Source: Candidatus Thiodiazotropha sp. (ex Codakia rugifera) (GTDB lineage Bacteria; Pseudomonadota; Gammaproteobacteria; Chromatiales; Chromatiaceae). From it: a DNA stretch of 64,000 bases. Positions within the stretch are counted from its first letter, which is position 1, and each line of letters opens with the position of its first letter. The notes beneath the pieces are model-generated. The model was not told the origin of the DNA and searched no databases. It worked only from the letters and a program-made list of their open reading frames with translations. The stretch spans positions 124,001 through 188,000 of the forward strand of contig JAHXHN010000004.1 of the NCBI GenBank assembly GCA_025656675.1, read 5' to 3'. A program made the translations under genes and the position numbers. Below are positions 53,233-62,606 of this stretch, one piece after another.

Positions 53233-53253
53233 CAGCCCCTCCTTTTGGGGCTG
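53233..53253 (-). other. Intercistronic hairpin
   Basis: Stem CAGCCCC/GGGGCTG (7 bp, 7-base loop) lies between the catalytic subunit stop and torD start on the minus strand. There is no T-run, so it may be a partial attenuator or an RNA stabiliser that lowers chaperone expression relative to the enzyme. Confidence 0.6.
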
Positions 53254-53272
53254 CTGAATGGTCACTGTCAAT

Positions 53273-55795
53273 CTACGCTTTGGCGACTCTTACTACGGTA
53301 TCCATCCACCTTTGTCCGCCGCTGATCGGGTCTGAACTGTTCGGAATGATCGAATTGGGATGTATGCCGTGTTTATCCCACCACATGTTCTTGGCATCCG
53401 GGTCTGCCGTTGCACCACCGGGTGTAGGAGAACTTTTGCCCGATCCGTAGATACCGGAATGCTGACGCCCAAAATGGTGTGAAATGGCGATGATGCCAGG
53501 GATGATACCTTCAGTGACATGGGCCGTAGTGGTTATCTCACCGATGTCACTGGCCACCTTAATGCGGTCGCCATCCTTGATGCCTCGATCGGCAGCGGTC
53601 TTGCTGTTGATCCAGGCAGGATTGTCGTGTTTGATCTCAGAGAGCCACTTACAATGGGCAGTGCGAGAGTGGGTATGGACGGCAACCTTGTAGGTCGTCA
53701 AATGTAAATCATCCTTACCCATCTTCTGATGCTCAGGTATCGGTGTATAGGTCGGGAACGGTGGGAAGCCCTTAGCCGCAAAGTTATCGGAGTAGAAGTC
53801 TAGCAAGCCGGATTTTACGAACGATGTGTTCGGTGGATAGGCTTTGCGTGGCGTTCCCTCAATATTCTGCGCAACATAGGCATCCTTGGCCCCTTCTACG
53901 CCCAGATAACCTTTACTCCTGGCTTCGGCCTCACTGACCCCCGCCTTCTTGTAGTTCCAGTAGACGCCTGTTTTTTCATCGAGAATTACACCATCGCCGG
54001 AAACATCAACCTTGGCTTCATAAAAACCGAAATTGGGTTTGGCATTCTTGTCGTGCCAGACACCATGCTTCTTCATGTATTCGAAACCACCGGCCTCCCT
54101 GACGCCTGGTGTCATTTCGCAGGCCTGGCGGACATACTCCTCCTTGGTCGTATAAGCCAGTTCGATACCCAACCGTTTCGCTAAACCGGCAAAGATTTCA
54201 CCCTGATCCCGCGACTCACCCAATGGTTTAATGAGGGGTTGTCGGATGTAAAACTCGGCAATACCGGTCGGCGATACCATATCTTCAGTATCCCACCGTT
54301 CCAGATAGGTGACATCCGGCAGGATTAGGTCGGCGTATTGTGAAGACTCGTCATAAACAATGTTTGAATTCACATAGAAGGGGATCAAGCTCTCATCCTT
54401 CAATACCGCTTCAGCCTCTTTATTGTTTCCGTTGATGAAGGCTTGGTTGTTACAGCTCGACCAGTAGACTTTGGGTCTGCCATTTTGACCGTCCTTGATC
54501 ATAGGAAGGTTCTGCTGGCTTACTTGATGCGTGGGAAAAGCCGCTTCACCGGGAAAACCATTCACGATATCCAGACCCTTTTGTATTTTGGCTTTAGGTG
54601 AGTGGGGTGTCTTCCAACCAGCACCGACGCCCATAACCCGTCCACCTTTTCTATCGAGGTTATTTGTGATCGCCGACAGCAACATCGCTGCACGTTCCTG
54701 ATCTGCACCGTGATAATGCATAACAGTGCCACGATAACCGATCAAACAGGCCGATTTAGCCTTGGCGTAGCCACGCGCAATCTGCTTGATCTTGTCTGCC
54801 GGCACACCACTTTCCTTTTCAGCAAACTCTGGTGTGAACTTAGCAACATGCTCCTTGATAGCGGCGATTTTTTCATCATCAGATGCATGATAATCCGGTG
54901 ATACACGCATATATTTAAGGTGATCTTTACGGAACAAATTTTCATTCATAATGACGTTGACCATGGAAAGCATCACAAGACCATCCATACCAACATTGAT
55001 GGGGATCCACTCGGTTGACTTGGCAGCCGTGTTGGAAAGACGCACATCGAAAGTGTATAGCGGGACGTTGCGGTCAACCATTGCCCGAATCAGACGCTGT
55101 GAAGTTGGAATGTGGTTGGTATGCGTCTCGAACTGGTTTGAACCAAAGTTGACCACGAAATCGGTATGATCGTAATCCCAGTTATCGTACATCCCTCCCC
55201 ACAAGCTCTCCTGACCAACCCATTTTGGTCCCTCACAGACCGATGTGTGGGTACCAATGGTATGAGAACCGAAGGCATCCATAAAATCGTGCATGATTGA
55301 GGACTGGCTACCTTTGTGGCGACCGTACTGGTACATAAACAGCTCTGGTGTGCCGGCATCAAGAAGCGGCTTGAGCTTGGAAGCCATAAGATCCAGCGCC
55401 TCATCCCAGGAGACTCTCTTCCATTTATGTTCACCACGCTTGCCCACCCGTAACATCGGATAGAGAATACGATCCGGAAAGTAGACATGGTTGACGCCGG
55501 CTTGCCCCTTGGCGCAAAGCTTGCCGAGGGTACGGATAGAGTCCGGGTGCCCTTCCAGTTTTACCAGACGTCCATCCTCGACATAACCCATCATGGCATC
55601 ACGGGTCACACACTGCCAACATGCAGTGGGGATTGCCTGCAACGCCTTCTTCGTGGTTGGAGAAAAATCACGGCCACCCTCCTGCAGCTTGATCGATCCG
55701 GCCAATGCACCTTGACTGAAACCCAACCCGGCAGCCAATGCACTGCTGCCACCTGCTGCCAATTTCAAAAAATTACGACGATTTAATTTTTTCAT
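53273..55795 (-). CDS. Tat-exported molybdopterin oxidoreductase catalytic subunit, substrate unknown
   Basis: An 840-aa DMSO-reductase-superfamily enzyme with a Tat signal (LNRRNFLKLAAGGSSALAAG). The N-terminal cluster motif reads C-WQ-C-VTR-D ... x27-C: the third ligand is Asp rather than Cys. A Cys in TSVCEGPKW is the likely Mo ligand. The overall layout is closest to ArrA/PsrA/TtrA-type respiratory oxyanion or sulfur reductases. Partners are a four-cluster ferredoxin and a dodecahaem cytochrome instead of a NrfD-type anchor. Substrate candidates (arsenate, selenate, tetrathionate, polysulfide) cannot be separated from sequence alone. Confidence 0.82.
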   Translation of the reverse strand: MKKLNRRNFLKLAAGGSSALAAGLGFSQGALAGSIKLQEGGRDFSPTTKKALQAIPTACWQCVTRDAMMGYVEDGRLVKLEGHPDSIRTLGKLCAKGQAGVNHVYFPDRILYPMLRVGKRGEHKWKRVSWDEALDLMASKLKPLLDAGTPELFMYQYGRHKGSQSSIMHDFMDAFGSHTIGTHTSVCEGPKWVGQESLWGGMYDNWDYDHTDFVVNFGSNQFETHTNHIPTSQRLIRAMVDRNVPLYTFDVRLSNTAAKSTEWIPINVGMDGLVMLSMVNVIMNENLFRKDHLKYMRVSPDYHASDDEKIAAIKEHVAKFTPEFAEKESGVPADKIKQIARGYAKAKSACLIGYRGTVMHYHGADQERAAMLLSAITNNLDRKGGRVMGVGAGWKTPHSPKAKIQKGLDIVNGFPGEAAFPTHQVSQQNLPMIKDGQNGRPKVYWSSCNNQAFINGNNKEAEAVLKDESLIPFYVNSNIVYDESSQYADLILPDVTYLERWDTEDMVSPTGIAEFYIRQPLIKPLGESRDQGEIFAGLAKRLGIELAYTTKEEYVRQACEMTPGVREAGGFEYMKKHGVWHDKNAKPNFGFYEAKVDVSGDGVILDEKTGVYWNYKKAGVSEAEARSKGYLGVEGAKDAYVAQNIEGTPRKAYPPNTSFVKSGLLDFYSDNFAAKGFPPFPTYTPIPEHQKMGKDDLHLTTYKVAVHTHSRTAHCKWLSEIKHDNPAWINSKTAADRGIKDGDRIKVASDIGEITTTAHVTEGIIPGIIAISHHFGRQHSGIYGSGKSSPTPGGATADPDAKNMWWDKHGIHPNSIIPNSSDPISGGQRWMDTVVRVAKA

Positions 55796-55827
55796 AACAA
55801 TTCCTCTCTAATACATGCCGCCAGGGA

Positions 55828-56679
55828 CTAGACAATCTGATCCACGAAGTGGTCAAGCTTGCCCTTCTTCCGCTGTGTATAGAGGGTCTTTAAGATGTTA
55901 TCCGGATCGATATAGAACACATGCGGCTTGGTTCCCTCCTCTGCAAGCAGCACATGATCGGGTGTGGCAAGATTGTGCTCTTTCACAAGTTTCGAGACAT
56001 GACTGTTTGGATCGTTAAGATCACCGAAAATACGCGCACGTCCCTGACAGGTATTGACACAGGATGGCTCTACACCGTTATCAACTCTGTGTGCGCACAT
56101 ATCGCACTTATCCGCGGCCTGCTTGGTGGGATCACCACCGGCCTTGACAAAAGGGTCGAACGAACGAACGCCATAAGGACAGGCATCAATACATTTGCCA
56201 CAGCCGATACACTTCTCTTTATCGATCAGGATCATACCGTCCGGTCGTTTGTATGTGGCACCAACACGATAACGTATTGTCTTGCCATCAGCAGTCTTGA
56301 ACTTGGCGCGTTCACCAGGGAATTCGGGACAGGCTTTCACACAAGGTGGAACACCATCCTCTTTGTTTCCTTCACAGTGATTACACATCAAAGGCAGAAA
56401 CATCTTCTTGGTATTCGGGAAAGTACCCATGGTCTTCTCTTGTATAACTGCCCTGAATCGGCCAAGCGATACCCTGTTCTCCGATTTGCATGCCACCGTA
56501 CAGGCTCTGCAGCCTATACATCGCCTGAGATCCATGACCATTGCCCAGCGCGGAGCTTTCGATTGCGCCGCCTCAAGGTTTACTGCAGGCGTCACCAGTG
56601 CAGCAGCACCAACAGCTGTGGTACCGATACCACCTAGAAATTTACGACGACTGATTTCCGGTTGTTTCTGATCACTCAT
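55828..56679 (-). CDS. Four-cluster [4Fe-4S] ferredoxin subunit with Tat signal
   Basis: A 283-aa protein with SRRKFLGGIGTTAVGAAAL as a Tat-like start. Four cysteine groups follow: CIGCRACTVAC, CNHCEGNKEDGVPPCVKAC, CIGCGKCIDACPYG and CDMCAHRVDNGVEPSCVNTC. This is the DmsB/PsrB/TtrB architecture, and the protein passes electrons to the catalytic subunit in the periplasm. It lies 32 bases upstream of the catalytic gene and follows the multihaem cytochrome gene. Confidence 0.93.
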   Translation of the reverse strand: MSDQKQPEISRRKFLGGIGTTAVGAAALVTPAVNLEAAQSKAPRWAMVMDLRRCIGCRACTVACKSENRVSLGRFRAVIQEKTMGTFPNTKKMFLPLMCNHCEGNKEDGVPPCVKACPEFPGERAKFKTADGKTIRYRVGATYKRPDGMILIDKEKCIGCGKCIDACPYGVRSFDPFVKAGGDPTKQAADKCDMCAHRVDNGVEPSCVNTCQGRARIFGDLNDPNSHVSKLVKEHNLATPDHVLLAEEGTKPHVFYIDPDNILKTLYTQRKKGKLDHFVDQIV

Positions 56680-56732
56680 AGTGTTCTCTCCTCATCCTCC
56701 ACGAAAATTGTTGACGCTACTGCTCTAACGCC

Positions 56733-58346
56733 TTATTCATCTGTTCTTGTGCCTTCAAGCAGTTCAATAGTGTCTTCGAAATTCCCGAAGGCGCCATCGA
56801 GAATAGAGATTGCGTATTTCTTGTTGTGAACGCCGTTACCGACACGCACTATATTCAACAGCTTTTTACCCTTGGCCATCATCGCCTTCACCTGATCCAA
56901 CTGCTCCTTATCCAAATTCGCTCTCAATTCAGCAAGGAGATTAATCGCCTCCGCTTCAACCTCTTCTGCGCCCGCAACCTCTTTGCCTAGTAACGCCTTC
57001 CAGTCATCAAGCATTTGTATATGCTGATCCGTGTGACAAGCTGCACAGGTATCGCCGGATGCAGTTCTTACATCATGCCCCCTGCTCAATGTCTTCTTTA
57101 AATGGCAGGCCATACAGTTGGTATTGACTTCATACATCAGATGCGGAGTACCTGAAGTCTCCCCATCAACAGGAATTCCGGCGAGCAGCAGCTTTTGATA
57201 TTTGTGCTGATCGACATGGCAGAGTTGACAATCGTTACGTACAAAGTCGAGATGATCGGTTCTGTTCTTGTGTTCGATGACACTATGACAATCGAAGCAG
57301 TCCGCCTTGTCAGGCACATGTTTGTCATGCATCAACGTCTTATCACCTGCTGTGGCTAGCAGGGTCTGACTTCTGTTGTGGCAGGTCAGACATCCATTCG
57401 ATACCACGTTTCCAGTATCAATCTCTCCCCCGCCTTTCACCACCTCAAAATGGCAGCTCTCACAGGCCACATTCGATTCCTGTATAGTCTGATGAGTAAT
57501 CGGTTTCTTGGTTGTTGTCTCATCACCGACCTGCAACTGACTTTGCAATGATGTGACTGGGATCGTGTGACAGATATCGCAACGGGAGGCGCCTTGGTTG
57601 AAATCTATGGCTGGCCTGCTTGCAAAGGTGATTTTCTGAACATCACTGTTGCTACAGCACTCACTCATCTCCGCCCTATCAAGGGTGGGTTTTTCCAGCT
57701 TCAAATGACACAGATAGCAGATCTCCGTGGGAACCTCGAAATGCTTTTCCTCTGTTGTCTTGAAGTGGCAGGTATCGCAGGTAATTCGGTGGCCATTGAG
57801 CGCCTGATCACTAAAGTGAACCTCGTGTTTGAAGCGAACCTTCTCTGTGTACTCAATTTCCACCCGCCCAAGCTTCTCCCGGTTATGGCAACCAGCCTGC
57901 AGACAGGCGCCATCCTCGATGATCGGGCGTATGGGTAATGGTGCATTCGGGTTATATAGATAGGCAGCCAGATGACGCAACCCCTCATACTTAGCTTTTA
58001 GAGAATGCTTGTCACCAGGTAGAAAGTGGCAATCCACACAGTCTGCCTGCATTCCATCAGGGTTGTTGTTCTTATGGTGGTAGTTAGACTTCCAGGCCTC
58101 ATACTGTTCTGTCATGGTATGGCAACTACCACCACAAAATGATGATTGTGCGGTGTAGTATTCAAGACCACCCCAGGCCGTTAATAGAAACAGAATTGCT
58201 GCAGCGAAAAGTATCGTTGCCAGTCGCCAGGTAACTCTAATCCCTCCACCGCTGTTCATTATCCTTGTCTGCTCCCATACCCATCGATGCTTTATTTGCA
58301 GTTGTGAATAAAAGCCTTTCAGAACAAAAGGCAAGAGTCGCGCCAT
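56733..58346 (-). CDS. NapC/NirT-type dodecahaem cytochrome c
   Basis: The ATG at 58346 gives 537 residues; a TTG at 58370 is possible. One membrane anchor (~40-58, LATILFAAAILFLLTAWGG) precedes the haem region. Ten CxxCH sites (CVDCH, CDTCH, CYLCH, CDICH, CESCH, CLTCH, CFDCH, CQLCH, CMACH, CAACH) plus one CX3CH (CGGSCH) and one CX4CH (CLQAGCH) suggest up to twelve haems. It would take electrons from the quinol pool like NapC, or give them back to it, and exchange them with the ferredoxin subunit. It is the first gene of the operon. Confidence 0.85.
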   Translation of the reverse strand: MARLLPFVLKGFYSQLQIKHRWVWEQTRIMNSGGGIRVTWRLATILFAAAILFLLTAWGGLEYYTAQSSFCGGSCHTMTEQYEAWKSNYHHKNNNPDGMQADCVDCHFLPGDKHSLKAKYEGLRHLAAYLYNPNAPLPIRPIIEDGACLQAGCHNREKLGRVEIEYTEKVRFKHEVHFSDQALNGHRITCDTCHFKTTEEKHFEVPTEICYLCHLKLEKPTLDRAEMSECCSNSDVQKITFASRPAIDFNQGASRCDICHTIPVTSLQSQLQVGDETTTKKPITHQTIQESNVACESCHFEVVKGGGEIDTGNVVSNGCLTCHNRSQTLLATAGDKTLMHDKHVPDKADCFDCHSVIEHKNRTDHLDFVRNDCQLCHVDQHKYQKLLLAGIPVDGETSGTPHLMYEVNTNCMACHLKKTLSRGHDVRTASGDTCAACHTDQHIQMLDDWKALLGKEVAGAEEVEAEAINLLAELRANLDKEQLDQVKAMMAKGKKLLNIVRVGNGVHNKKYAISILDGAFGNFEDTIELLEGTRTDE

Positions 58347-58407
58347 ATTTCTATCTACTTGAAATATCAAGAGTAAAAATAATTCTGGAGAGGTTGAGCT
58401 GAAAACT

Positions 58408-58514
58408 TGTTACCTGGCGGTAACATGAACAAAAAACAGGTAACCAGCAGACTAATACTTTAATTTCATATTGTTAGATAAATAGTACATAGCAATCGGT
58501 TACCAACAGGTAAC
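58408..58514. promoter_or_regulatory. Repeated GTTACC-N4-GGTAAC dyads upstream of the dodecahaem operon
   Basis: Two perfect dyads, GTTACC-TGGC-GGTAAC (58409-58424, arms extend one base) and GTTACC-AACA-GGTAAC (58499-58514), lie 90 bases apart with a half-site GGTAAC at 58439-58444. Duplicated dyads in front of a respiratory operon next to an NtrC-type regulator gene are the pattern of upstream activating sites. No clean sigma54 box was found in the minus direction. Confidence 0.7.
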
Positions 58515-58625
58515 ATGCCGAAAAAAAGAACCGCTCTCTGGATAACGTCTCATCCTGCTGTAATAGGCACTAATACTTATTATCAGATTGACCACAATGC
58601 ACTTACTAACCCGAACATAGGTTAG

Positions 58626-58639
58626 TGGATCAATATCAA
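58626..58639 (-). promoter_or_regulatory. Possible FNR-type site in the divergent region
   Basis: Minus-strand TTGATATTGATCCA matches TTGAT-N4-ATCAA in 9 of 10 defined bases. It lies between the dodecahaem operon and the AioX-like gene. Apart from this box and the dyads, the 58347-58829 gap shows no gene. Confidence 0.4.
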
Positions 58640-58829
58640 TACGACGATATCCAGAATAATAAAGTGGTTGTTTTTTGCTATCCTTGCCAGGATAGGGATT
58701 TACAGATACAGGCAGTTAGCGTCATAGACAGCTTTTGCAGCTCACAAATAGAACATGATACGTATTGCTGCATAGGGTCATGACACTTTTTAATCCAACC
58801 CTGAATAGCTATTTTAGTGAGGAATCCCA

Positions 58830-59699
58830 GTGCGACTGATCTGTTTATTACTGCTTTTCTGGGTCTACCCGACTTTTGCTAGTGAAACAGAGCCACCCAT
58901 CCGTTTTGGGTTGACGGCTGTAGTACTCACTGAAAACCTCAGGTTTCTAGACCAGTGGAGCCAATACCTGGGTCAAAAGATGGACCGTAAGATAGAATTC
59001 GTGCTCCGAAAATCTTATCAAGATGTCATGGATCTATTGGATTCAGGTGGTATCGAATTCGCCTGGATCTGCGGTTACCCTTATGTCCAAACAAGAAAAC
59101 CTGAATCGCTTCAACTCCTGACAGTACCTATCTACCGAGGAGCGCCCCGTTATCACTCTTATATCATCGTTCACCGTAACAGCACACATCAACACTTGAG
59201 CGATCTGAAAGGGAAGGTATTTGCCTTCTCTGACCCTGATTCTAATTCAGGATTCCTCTATCCTCTTACCTTGATGATGGATCAAGGCGAAAAACCTGAA
59301 ACCTTTTTCCGCCAGACATTTTTCACTTTTAATCATGCTGAAACGGTTCAGGCTGTTTCCGAGCAAGTTGCAGATGGTGGTGCCGTTGATTCCTACATAT
59401 GGGAATATCTTGCTATCTTCAGATCGGACATCACTGAGAAAACTCGAATCATAAAAACATCACCAAGCTTTGGCTTTCCACCTATCGTTTCCCGTATAGG
59501 CGTCAATGACACTACAGTCAGTTTAATGAAGAGTACCCTTGAGAATATGGATGAGGATTCAGCTGGCAAGGAGCTTCTCGAACGACTCAAACTGGATGGC
59601 TTTGGCCATTTTTCTGATTCACTGTTCAACGAAATCCGCACTATGGCCTACAAAACCCACAGAGCCGATCCCATTTACTCCATGCTACCAACTGACTAA
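58830..59699 (+). CDS. PhnD/AioX-like periplasmic binding protein (sensor component)
   Basis: A GTG start follows TGAGGAAT. The 289-aa protein has a signal peptide (LICLLLLFWVYPTFAS) and the PhnD-type periplasmic binding fold (IRFGLTAVV ... FAWICGYPYVQTRKP ... GKVFAFSDPDSNSGFLYP). The only Cys in the mature part is Cys81 in the AWICGYPY loop, a place where oxyanion-binding AioX/ArrX relatives use cysteine chemistry. It is followed by a histidine kinase and NtrC-type regulator in the order of aioXSR/arrXSR. The ligand is probably an inorganic oxyanion. Confidence 0.8.
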   Translation: MRLICLLLLFWVYPTFASETEPPIRFGLTAVVLTENLRFLDQWSQYLGQKMDRKIEFVLRKSYQDVMDLLDSGGIEFAWICGYPYVQTRKPESLQLLTVPIYRGAPRYHSYIIVHRNSTHQHLSDLKGKVFAFSDPDSNSGFLYPLTLMMDQGEKPETFFRQTFFTFNHAETVQAVSEQVADGGAVDSYIWEYLAIFRSDITEKTRIIKTSPSFGFPPIVSRIGVNDTTVSLMKSTLENMDEDSAGKELLERLKLDGFGHFSDSLFNEIRTMAYKTHRADPIYSMLPTD

Positions 59700-59712
59700 G
59701 TGTAGAAAATCG

Positions 59713-61188
59713 ATGCCGATACTTAGCCCAAAATCCTGGTCATTGGCGATTAAGCTATCACTTACAATTACAGCTGTTGTGGCTGCTGTAGGCTTCATGA
59801 TCGGTGCAGTAATCGTGGCGCAGGACTGGAAACGTTTTCAGGATGAATTAGGCGCCAAAGCCCTTCTGCTATCTGAATTCGTCGCCATAACAACACCCAA
59901 GGCAATGCTGCGCAAAGACTACTGGCAACTCTATCTAAGCCTGAAAAACATGGCATCCAGAAGATCAGATACAACAGGAGGTCATGAAGTCATCACCGCA
60001 ATGATACTTGATGCAGAAGGCAAGGTTATGGCACACCTTCATCCTGCAGAAAACAAAATGGACCTACCATTTTCACCTGGTAACAGGATTGAAGAGGAGC
60101 TGTTCCAACAAGCCATGAGTACAAGATCCACCATTGTGTTGAGCAGTGGTGGATTTTCAAAGAGAGGTTTTCAGGAAGGTGTCGTTCCTATCTTCTCTGA
60201 TCAAAAATATATGGGTGTTGTGCGCGTTCGATTATCTGTCGCGCAGTTATACGAAAAAGCCAAAGATAGCGCAATGATAGTTCTTGCCTTGGTATTTTGC
60301 TTCGTTATTATCGGTAGCGGATTGGGTACAATTGTGTCCCGACGTATGGTCAGGCCCCTCACTGCAGTCACCCAGGGTCTGGAAGCGGTCGGCCGAGGTG
60401 AAATGACGGATTTTACACCTATTCCTATCAACGAGAGGGATGAGATCGGCCACCTCAGTGTAACCTTCAACCAAATAATGGCTGAACTGGCTGAGAAAAA
60501 GATGCTTGAAGAGGAGATCGCAATGAGTGAAAAACTGGTTGCTCTCGGCCGTATAACTGCAGGTGTTGCGCATGAAGTAAACAACCCCCTTGCTGGACTT
60601 CTGAACTGTATCGATACGTTGCGCAAGCACCCAGATGATAAAAAACTGATTAACCGTTACTTACCGGTCATAGATCAGGGACTGCACAGAATCAAAGATA
60701 TCGTTCACAGCCTTTTGGTGGGACTTAAGATTGAAGAGAGCCATGAAACAATGAGTATTCAGCACATTGATAAACTTCATGATCTCATTAAGGCTGAGGT
60801 TGGAGAGAGGAATATTGACATCATCTGGGAAAACCGCACCAATAAAGATCTTTATATACCGGGAAAAATCGAGCAGATTGTCTGTAACCTGCTAAAGAAT
60901 GCAGTGGATATACTTCCGCAAGGCGGCAAGGTGGTTTTCTGCATGCATCAGAAAGGACCACAGCTGGTTATTGAGGTCAGTGATAACGGTCCAGGTATAC
61001 CGTCCAACATAAGGAACCAACTGTTTGATCCATTTTTTACTACCAAGACAAATGGTACAGGGCTGGGTCTATGGGTAGTCTATCGCCTGGTTCAGAGTAT
61101 GGAGGGCATCATTGAAGTGATGAGTGATGAAGGTCAAGGCACAACATTCCATGTATCGGTACCGGTTATTACAATGAAGGCAGCCTGA
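59713..61188 (+). CDS. Sensor histidine kinase, AioS-like
   Basis: The start at 59713 gives 491 residues; the frame extends upstream into the binding-protein gene and that part is not used. Two membrane helices (~17-37 and ~180-205) enclose a periplasmic domain. HAMP, HisKA (ALGRITAGVAHEVNNPLAG) and HATPase (LLKNAVDIL, DNGPGIP, GTGLGLWVVY) follow. It would read the ligand state of the upstream periplasmic protein and phosphorylate the next gene product. The two genes overlap by one base (TGATG). Confidence 0.9.
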   Translation: MPILSPKSWSLAIKLSLTITAVVAAVGFMIGAVIVAQDWKRFQDELGAKALLLSEFVAITTPKAMLRKDYWQLYLSLKNMASRRSDTTGGHEVITAMILDAEGKVMAHLHPAENKMDLPFSPGNRIEEELFQQAMSTRSTIVLSSGGFSKRGFQEGVVPIFSDQKYMGVVRVRLSVAQLYEKAKDSAMIVLALVFCFVIIGSGLGTIVSRRMVRPLTAVTQGLEAVGRGEMTDFTPIPINERDEIGHLSVTFNQIMAELAEKKMLEEEIAMSEKLVALGRITAGVAHEVNNPLAGLLNCIDTLRKHPDDKKLINRYLPVIDQGLHRIKDIVHSLLVGLKIEESHETMSIQHIDKLHDLIKAEVGERNIDIIWENRTNKDLYIPGKIEQIVCNLLKNAVDILPQGGKVVFCMHQKGPQLVIEVSDNGPGIPSNIRNQLFDPFFTTKTNGTGLGLWVVYRLVQSMEGIIEVMSDEGQGTTFHVSVPVITMKAA

Positions 61189-62573
61189 TGCAGAGTAAGA
61201 TAGAACATATACCCGACAGCAATGCATTCAGTGACTACTGTGTACTGCTGGTTGAGGATGATGAAATCATGCGTCTGTCACTCGAGGACAGATTAAACCT
61301 TGAACAGATTCCTGTACGTGCCGTGAGTGACACAGCTAGTGCCAGACAGGCACTAGAGGAAGGTGATATCGACCTGGTTGTAACAGATATTCGTTTATCA
61401 GATGGTACAGGCATTGAACTGTTTGGTGATATTGCCCTCCACTTTCCAGGCGTTCCGGTAATCCTTATGACAGCTTACGGCGACGTATCGGATGCAGTTA
61501 CCCTGGTTAAAGCCGGGGCACTCGATTATCTGACCAAACCCTTCGATATTAATGACCTTATTGACAAGATAGAACACCACCTCTCCTGGAGAGCCGATAG
61601 ACGATTGACACTCAACCAGTCAGATGTTGAAGACCGCTTCAAACCGGGTAGTGGATTCCTTGGCAAGAGTTCCGCCATGCGTAAAATTGAACGACTGGTT
61701 GCCCGCCTCGGTGAGAGTGACAGCTCAGTCTTGCTCACGGGTGAATCCGGGGTTGGTAAAGAGGTGGTAGCTACCCTGATTCATCATAATAGTCTCCGGT
61801 GCCATGGCCCCATGATCAAGGTCAACTGTGCCGCACTTTCATCCAGCCTGATTGAAAGTGAACTTTTCGGCCATGAAAAAGGGGCATTTACCGGCGCAAC
61901 ACAACAACGTATCGGACGCTTTGAGCAAGCGCAGGGGGGAACTATCTTTCTCGATGAGATTGCAGAAGTATCACCTGACATACAGGTCAAACTACTGCGT
62001 ATCCTACAGGAACGTGAATTCGAGCGTGTGGGTGGGACTGAATCAATCACGTTGGATGCCAGAGTCATTGCGGCAACCCAGGTAGCTTTAGCAGAGTCTA
62101 TCAAGAGAAATGAATTTAGATCTGATCTCTACTGGCGCCTCAATGTCATTCACATAGAAATCCCCCCATTACGGGAACGAAGAGAAGACATTGTCTATCT
62201 TGCCAGGTTGTTCGTCTCAGAATATGTCAATAAATCCGGAAACAATATTAAAGGTCTATCAAAGGAGATGGAGTTACACCTGCAATCCATGACCTTTCCA
62301 GGAAACGTCCGTGAACTGAAAAATATTATTGAAAGAGCGGTCACCTTGTGTGATGCCCCATGGATCGGCATCAATGACTTACTGACCCAGGATAGTGAAA
62401 GCAACAACAATGGTACGACAACGCTTAGGCAATCAATTGAAGAAGCGGAACGCAAGGCGATCAATAGGGCATTAGCCGAAAATGAAGGCAAAATAAGTCA
62501 GGCGGCGGATGCACTTGGAATATCACGTAAAAATCTTTGGGAAAAGATGAAGCGCCACGGAATTGAAAGATAA
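61188..62573 (+). CDS. NtrC-family response regulator, AioR-like
   Basis: The protein has 461 residues. The receiver carries the acceptor Asp in LVVTDIRLSDG (about 65). The AAA+ domain has GESGVGKE, GAFTGA and TIFLDEIAE. The C-terminal Fis-type helix-turn-helix is ISQAADALGISRKNLWEKMK. It is the third gene of the sensor trio. Likely targets are the divergent dodecahaem/molybdoenzyme operon with its GTTACC dyads, and possibly the idr-like operon. No autoregulatory site is evident. Confidence 0.92.
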   Translation: MQSKIEHIPDSNAFSDYCVLLVEDDEIMRLSLEDRLNLEQIPVRAVSDTASARQALEEGDIDLVVTDIRLSDGTGIELFGDIALHFPGVPVILMTAYGDVSDAVTLVKAGALDYLTKPFDINDLIDKIEHHLSWRADRRLTLNQSDVEDRFKPGSGFLGKSSAMRKIERLVARLGESDSSVLLTGESGVGKEVVATLIHHNSLRCHGPMIKVNCAALSSSLIESELFGHEKGAFTGATQQRIGRFEQAQGGTIFLDEIAEVSPDIQVKLLRILQEREFERVGGTESITLDARVIAATQVALAESIKRNEFRSDLYWRLNVIHIEIPPLRERREDIVYLARLFVSEYVNKSGNNIKGLSKEMELHLQSMTFPGNVRELKNIIERAVTLCDAPWIGINDLLTQDSESNNNGTTTLRQSIEEAERKAINRALAENEGKISQAADALGISRKNLWEKMKRHGIER

Positions 62574-62606
62574 GCTGAGCGTTATTCTTACGATACCACT
62601 AGCTAT

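Noticed and set aside
58491-58506. sigma54-like sequence on the minus strand before the dodecahaem gene
   Set aside because: It reads TGGTAACCGATTGCT with a 9-base gap and overlaps a GTTACC dyad that explains it.
58664-58679. sigma54-like GTGGTTGTTTTTTGCT before the AioX-like gene
   Set aside because: The gap between GG and GC is 9 bases, not the strict 10.
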